A program made the position numbers and the translations under genes. Below, piece after piece: positions 58,970 to 64,000 of a DNA stretch of 64,000 nucleotides; the stretch's first letter is position 1, and the number at the start of each line of letters is the position of its first letter. A model generated the notes under the pieces. That model did not search any database, was not told the origin of the DNA, and saw only the letters and a program-made list of their open reading frames with translations. Source of the DNA: Bimuria novae-zelandiae CBS 107.79 (Eukaryota; Ascomycota; Dothideomycetes; Pleosporales; Didymosphaeriaceae); contig ML976678.1 of assembly GCA_010015655.1 (NCBI GenBank), forward strand, positions 62,001-126,000. Reading direction: 5' to 3'.

Positions 58970-60290
58970 ATGAAGTTCCTCGCCCTCTCCCTGGCTGGCT
59001 TGAGCCTGGCATCTGCGGCGGCTGTCAACGGCAAAGTCAGCTATGATGGCTGGAAGGTCTACCGCGTCACTGTTGGCGACAACAAGGCCAAGCTCAGTTC
59101 CGTCATGGACAAGCTGCAGTTGAGCACGTGGAAAGGAAAGGTCGCAACCAGCACGGTTGTTGACGTCCCTGTTCCTCCTACTCATGTGTTGGAGTTCGAA
59201 GCTGCAACCCAAGGTTACAACACTCTGGTGATGCACGATGACCTTGGTGCTTCAATTGCTGGAGAGGAAGCCTTTGAGACTTATGCCTGTGAATATCCTC
59301 GAACCCTTCCAATATCAGCTATGCGCTAATCCCCCATCAGCCGACTTCACTACTGCTGTAGCTCCTAACGCCACTTGGTTCAACGCCTATCACACGATTA
59401 GTGAACACACACAGTGGTTGAAGGACCTTGCAGCGGCTTATCCCAGCAACTCGGAGATTATCTCGGCTGGCAAGTCCCTCAACGGACGCGACATCACTGG
59501 AATCCACATCTGGGGCAGGGGTGGTAAGGGCTCGCAGAAGGGCGTCGTGTGGCACGGAACCGTCCATGCCCGCGAATGGATCACCACCATGGTGGTTGAG
59601 TATGCGGCCTACCAGCTGCTCACCTCGACAAACGCCGACGACGCGTCGTACAAGAACAAGTACGACTTCTACATCTTCCCCATTGTGAACCCAGACGGCT
59701 TCGCCTACACGCAGACGAACGACCGCTTGTGGCGCAAGAACCGCAAGGCCATCTCCACGTCCACTTGCGTCGGAACAGACATCAATCGCAACTGGCCGAA
59801 CCACTGGGACCTGCCCGATGGAGCTTCCACCGACCCTTGCGCCGAAGACTTCAAGGGCCAGGCCGCTGGCGACACTGTGGAGAACAAGGCGCTCAGGGCG
59901 CAGCTCGACAGCGTCGCCGCGGGCAAGGGCGTGCAACTGTACATGGACATCCACTCCTATAGCCAGCTGTGGATGTATCCCTACGGCTACACCTGCTCTG
60001 GCACCCTGCCTAACGCGGCGTCCTACGCGAGCCTTGCTAAGGGTGCCGTTGCTGCACTCAAGGCTGTCCACGGAACCACATTCACAGCCGGACCTATCTG
60101 CTCCACGATCTACCAGGTATCTGGCGCATCGGTTGATTATGCGCTTGAGAATGCGGGTGTCAAGTACTCGATGACGGTGGAGCTTCGCGACACGGGTACG
60201 AATGGTTTCGTGCTTCCTGCTGCGCAGATCAAGCCCAGTGGTGAGGAGACGTGGGCGGGCTTGGCGTACGTGCTCAAGAACATGACTTAG
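58970..60290 (+). CDS. Secreted M14A metallocarboxypeptidase (carboxypeptidase A type)
   Basis: Two exons, 58970-59288 and 59341-60290, joined over a 52-bp intron (GTGAAT donor, GCTAAT branch, CAG acceptor), give 422 residues. It should remove C-terminal residues from peptides outside the cell. A signal peptide (residues 1-17, MKFLALSLAGLSLASAA) is followed by an activation propeptide to about residue 105, then the Zn-peptidase domain. Zinc ligands are H182 and E185 (HAREW) and H311 (MDIHSY). The catalytic Glu is E387 (VELRDTG) and the substrate Tyr is Y364 (IYQVSG). The carboxylate-binding NR pair is N255-R256 (INRNW), with R238 upstream; C249 and C273 should pair as in bovine carboxypeptidase A. 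The pocket residue equivalent to Ile255 is V371, pointing to hydrophobic C-terminal residues rather than Lys/Arg. All key residues are intact. A 333-residue open frame on the opposite strand (59337-60338) is a shadow. Codon use is GC-rich, unlike the flanks. Confidence 0.95.
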
Positions 60291-61130
60291 AGTCAGCTTC
60301 AAGGGAAATGTGGGAGGTGTATATAGTAATGGTAGCATGCAATGAAGTATTAATTGATGACAGTCTGCTCACTGCAGCACTGCAAAGCTCTGTCTCTCGA
60401 AACGCAACACCGTGACTACCACTATCCTTATCTCTTGGTTGGGTTCTTGATTTGCACCTACTTTGCCTTGCCGCGATTATCCACGCTCCGCCAAAATGCT
60501 AGAAAAATTCCGCAGGCCGCCATCGATGTCGACGCTCTTGTTCTTCCACGCCTACCGAACAAAAGGACAAGCCGAGATGGTTATGACCTGCGAGTCCTCC
60601 CACACTACCTCAGCTCAAACAGGCCGTAGGGCGACCACCAAGTAAATAGTAAAATAAAGCCCTAGTAGTATTAGTTTACTAAGAACTGGCCGCAGGCATT
60701 TCATGTCCTCTCTGCTGCGCTCAAGGAGTTCGACGAGAAGCCTGCCGGCTCCCTGCAAGGAACGAATGCAGACCCCGAACCAAACCAGTACAGCTCTAAA
60801 TACCTTTAATATAAAAGTTAAAATAAGCTAGCTCTTAATTACCTTGACCTTGTTAGGGTCTATTAGGATGGCAGGTCAAGCGCGGAATCATCGGGCAGTA
60901 GCGGACTGGAGAGTATGGTATCAATTTGTTTACTGCAGCGGAGCCGGCAGATCAGTTCGCTGGCTAGCGTGGTGGGATAAATCGAGACAGTGTCGAGAGA
61001 GCCGGGTGAAGGGTAATGAGTTCTCGGAAGTGTAGTCGTAGATCAATGCTTGGAGACCGTGCCGTTGAAAACCTCTCGCAGTAGTACAAGGAGCTCGTTT
61101 TTAGTGAAGAATATGCCAAGGTTCTTTCAA
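60291..61130 (+). other. 3' flank of the carboxypeptidase, with short coding-like fragments
   Basis: Normal composition up to about 60640 and again at 60680-61130. Two short coding-like pieces are seen in different frames: 60496-60645 (49 codons from ATG, MLEKFRRPPS to RRATTK) and about 60684-60810 (NWPQAFHVLSAALKEFDEK to SSKYL). They cannot be joined by a phase-correct intron that I can see, and no family is recognised. They may be remnants of a decayed gene. Further open frames (60844-61035) lack support. Confidence 0.3.
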
Positions 61131-61329
61131 TCTAACAGTGCTGCATTACAACTGCAATATTAAATATTAATTCATAAAAATTCAAGAGCTACAAGAGGAG
61201 ATTTAAAGCTATTTTCTTATATACTTAGCTTCTTCTAATGTTTATTTTAAAAGGTTTTAATGTTCGGCTGTGAGATCGAAAAGTCTTTGCATATGCCTCA
61301 CGAAAAACGAGCTCCTCGTATATCCCACA

Positions 61330-62578
61330 AAGTCGACGCACCCAAATGTTGATCACCCCTAAATGCTAATTAGCCCTACCAACCTAATCACCTATATATT
61401 ACTACCTTTTCTATTAATAACGCTTAATTAATATAGGCAATCGCGAAGTAGCTATATAAGCTACTAATATAGATCTTAATTTTAGTAATTCTTCTAGTTA
61501 GCGCGTAACTACACAAGCCTATAATATCGCGTAATCTACGCTATTTACGCGCGTTAATAGACGCGTGCCGCACTACGCTACTTAGTTGTATTTATAATAA
61601 ATATTACTAAATAAAACGGATTTCTTTACTAACTAGATTATTAATTAAAATATAAAAAAACATCACCTCTTATACGTACGCGCTTAAGAAATAGTAATTT
61701 AAATTTTACACCTTGATAGTAATACTTAGCAATTTAGTAAGTAATAAATAGAGGGCCTTATTATATAAAATTTACGTATTAATTTAATTATTAGTAAAAA
61801 GCTTAAGGCTTTATAAGATAAATCCACTACTCTTAGATAAATACGCGCGTTTTTTAAGCTACTTAAGGCTATTTAAATACCCCTTAATATACGCGTTAAT
61901 GATATACAGAATATAAATAAGACTAGAATAGCCCTAGGTGTATGTGCTAACTCTAGGGTGCTCGTATTAAGCTCTATGAAGAAGGCTTATATATAGTCGC
62001 TAGAGAATTATAAGTGGGTCTTAATAATTAACTATGTTTCTATAATAAGGTGGAAACTACGCTACGCTATTATTTTTAACAGTTAAAGCTTTTAAATAAT
62101 ATAGTTTTTAGTTGAATTAGTACCTAATTAGAAATATATAACCTCTAAGAATAAATAGGTATTAAAAGATATAGCTACTAAGTAGCTCTAATACATTTAT
62201 ATCTTAAAAATAGCGCTTAATACTTAGCAATATTAACTTATCCTACTTAATAAATATACTAGCTATATTAATATTAAATTTATATAGCTTTATAAGATTA
62301 ATAGGATAGAGTTTATATTTTCACCTCATTATTTAATATACCTCCTATAGCCTCTTAACCTCTCTAGATTCTCTATTATTAAGTTAAAGTATTAGAATTA
62401 GATTTATAATATATTAGATGCTATAACCTAGTACGAAAAGAAAGCTTATTAAGAAAAATATAAGTAAAGTACTAAGTAGTCGGTCTTATACTATATAGTT
62501 TTTAGTAGGTACTTTAGTTATTACAAATATTTAATTACATAGTAATACTAAAATAGTCGAATTAATTAATAAATTTAA
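61330..62578 (+). mobile_element. Pogo/Fot1-type relic, family F, truncated
   Basis: AT-rich from about 61140. The left terminus probably lies near 61330-61400, where the motifs ATCACCCCT and ATTAGCCCT are again 17 bp apart (61352 and 61369). A plus-strand transposase relic fills 61440-62570 and is cut by pogo A copy 3 at about 62578. The exact left end and TSD could not be fixed. Confidence 0.6.
61490..62570 (+). pseudogene. Pogo-type transposase relic (family F)
   Basis: The plus strand reads AYNIA-STLFTRVN (N-terminal HTH), INLIISKKLKAL, NINKTRIALGVCAN (the MDETG-like start of the DDE_1 domain), VLVLSSMKKAYI, KYITSKNK, LLLNKYTSYI, and FIFSPHYLIYLL-PLNLSRFSIIKLKY (the HTSHVLQPLD-like box). 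Stops are TAG/TAA. Confidence 0.7.
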
Positions 62579-63293
62579 CTTACATACATAGCGAGTGGCC
62601 GGGCATAGTAAGTGACCGAAAATGTCAAGACCCTATTAAAATGTTCTATTAGCTATAGTAAAACGTGATGTCGTAACAACGTAATAAACTACCTAAATTA
62701 AAAAAAGCCTAATTATAGCTTGTGTTCTAAGCTGTTAAAGGAGATGCGTTACTAAAAGAATACTATCATAAAAACGCGATAAAACCCCGTTTTAACGAGA
62801 TTACGTACCTAACTTAATAAAACTTACTATAAAAGAGGAGTAGGGGATTATATAGTATATACTTAACTTAAATACGTAAGAATTTCTACCCTAGCTTACT
62901 ATTATAAAAAAAATATAGCTAAATATTTACCAGGGGTATGTTATAATAAGCTAATTAATTAAAAATAGCCTTATTGCTTTATTAACCACTAGCAAGAGCT
63001 CTAAGTTAAGTTTAATTAAAAGTATAACTATAAGTGAGCCCTCTATAAGTATCCTAAGGTTATATAAGACTAGTTCCAGCTTATAGAGAATACTAAAGCT
63101 AAGTATAGTATCCTAGATAAAGACAATTATAACTTTAATAACAGTAGCTTTATAATAGGCATAATATTAATAAAAGTAATTATTATAGGCTTTAAGCTTT
63201 AAGGGAAGCTAAAAAGCGTATAGTAAGGTAATTAAAAGTAGATAATAGCTATTTATAGCATTAACGCGACAAAGTAGGCAATCCTACCCTTCT
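62579..63293 (+). mobile_element. Pogo/Fot1-type family A, copy 3, left part
   Basis: The end ACATACATAGCGAGTGGCCG has two 17-bp-spaced motifs and reaches CAAGACCC. The following sequence matches the right end of family A copy 2 read inward (for example AAAAAAAGCCTAATTATA, then GGAGATGCGTTACT). The plus-strand transposase N-terminus is visible: YKYPKVI, ENTKAKYSILDKDNYNFNNS with FIIGII. It is cut by an LTR at about 63294 and the remainder lies beyond the window or was lost. Confidence 0.75.
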
Positions 63294-64000
63294 GTAAGGG
63301 GTAAGGCCCTAAAGGATCCTTAATAGAATCTTGGGAACCCTAAAGCACGTGATCGCCCGATTAGGAATCAGACACAAACTTGGCTAGATAGATTATCCGT
63401 GCTAAGCTATCTCTTTATTTTAAGTTTTAAGCACTATTTAGAACTCCTTAGCTAAGATAACTTTTCAGTATCTTATAGTACCTGTTCCTTAAGCGTAGCC
63501 CCTTATATTTTATATTAGCTCTCTATAATATCCCTACGCGAGCATTAACTAACGTTAGGTTAAATAATATTAAGCCTCTAAATAAAAAGATAAAGCTATA
63601 AGACTAATAGTTATTAAGAAAGGAGCAGAGGCCTATATAATATAAATATGCTACTACTACTAAACTACTTTTAAAATAAAGAAGCTACTAAATTATCCTT
63701 TAAATCTAAAAATTAAGGAAGAGCTAAGGGATTAGGATACTAGGTGCCTTAAGAAAGCATACTATATAGTACCTAAAATAAAGTTAGATAATAAAAGGCT
63801 AAGTCTAGTTAATTAAAGATATAAATATCTACGTTATTACGAAGCTATAAAGTAGTTAGACTAATAAATAAGTAAAAACTAGTATATATAAAATACTAGC
63901 CCAACATAATTAGCTATCCTTAGCTACTAACATATACCTATAACAAGTATTAGCTAAAGTATAAGAATAGATAAGGCCCTTCAGGACGTCTTTCCTACTA
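63294..64000 (+). mobile_element. LTR element start, cut by the window end
   Basis: TGTAAGGGGTAAGGCCC at 63294 interrupts the pogo A frame and starts a GC-richer stretch to about 63400, as an LTR would. The first bases resemble the G2 LTR end (TGTAAGGGG). Beyond about 63500 the sequence is AT-rich and unrecognised. Orientation and boundaries are unproven. Confidence 0.4.

Noticed and set aside
59337..60338. 333-codon open frame on the minus strand
   Set aside because: It lies exactly opposite the carboxypeptidase exon. Its composition (Arg/Val-rich) is the mirror of GC-biased codons, and the plus strand has all catalytic residues, so it is a shadow.
60463..60810. A small spliced gene downstream of the carboxypeptidase
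   Set aside because: The two coding-like pieces cannot be joined by a GT-AG intron that keeps phase, and no family is recognised; kept only as a low-confidence note.

Overview
The window looks like a chromosome segment of a filamentous ascomycete, most likely a Dothideomycete (inference from gene style, transposon families and the repeat-induced point mutation, RIP, signature; no marker gene is present). Three short islands of ordinary composition, each with one intact-looking gene, sit in a sea of AT-rich, densely nested transposon relics. In the AT-rich parts CA and TG dinucleotides are scarce and TA is abundant. Transposon reading frames are broken almost only by TAG and TAA, the outcome of CpA to TpA mutation.

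Island 1 (about 11.1-13.3 kb) holds a seven-exon gene for a PTH11/SAT4-type fungal rhodopsin-fold membrane protein (11873-13102, +). Island 2 (about 35.6-39.27 kb) holds a Zn2Cys6 transcription factor on the minus strand (35649-38112); its zinc cluster is split across two exons, and a 48-bp in-frame intron lies in the regulatory domain. Island 3 (58.7-61.1 kb) holds a secreted M14A metallocarboxypeptidase (58970-60290, +) with one 52-bp intron. Its ATG lies 280 bp from the end of a transposon.

The repeats resolve into datable nests. 1-11.1 kb: a Tc1/mariner relic is split by a complete chromovirus (G1, 3550-10730, TSD ATAGG); an LTR-only insertion lies beside it. 13.3-19.9 kb: pogo ends, a chromoviral gag region and a pogo element (B). 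20-35 kb: a minus-strand Ty1/copia relic whose reverse transcriptase is cut first by a chromovirus (G3, 21769-29246), which itself carries a solo LTR and a Tc1-like element, and second by pogo C (29532-31378). 39.3-41.1 kb: a TIR element. 43.1-54.8 kb: pogo A copy 1 is split by gypsy G2 (44510-54364), which carries pogo A copy 2 (49972-51837). 54.8-58.7 kb: pogo D is split by a Tc1 element (56534-58275). 61.3-64 kb: pogo F, then pogo A copy 3, then an LTR, cut by the window edge.

The most interesting non-gene signal is structural. Six different pogo-type families have, just inside their termini, a GC-rich motif repeated in tandem at a near-constant 17-bp (once 18-bp) step, in 1 to 6 copies, whose sequence differs between families. 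This looks like a shared architecture of iterated transposase binding sites. The three genes are unrelated in function and there is no sign of a cluster or operon; they appear to be isolated low-copy genes stranded between repeats. No rRNA, convincing tRNA or CRISPR array was seen.
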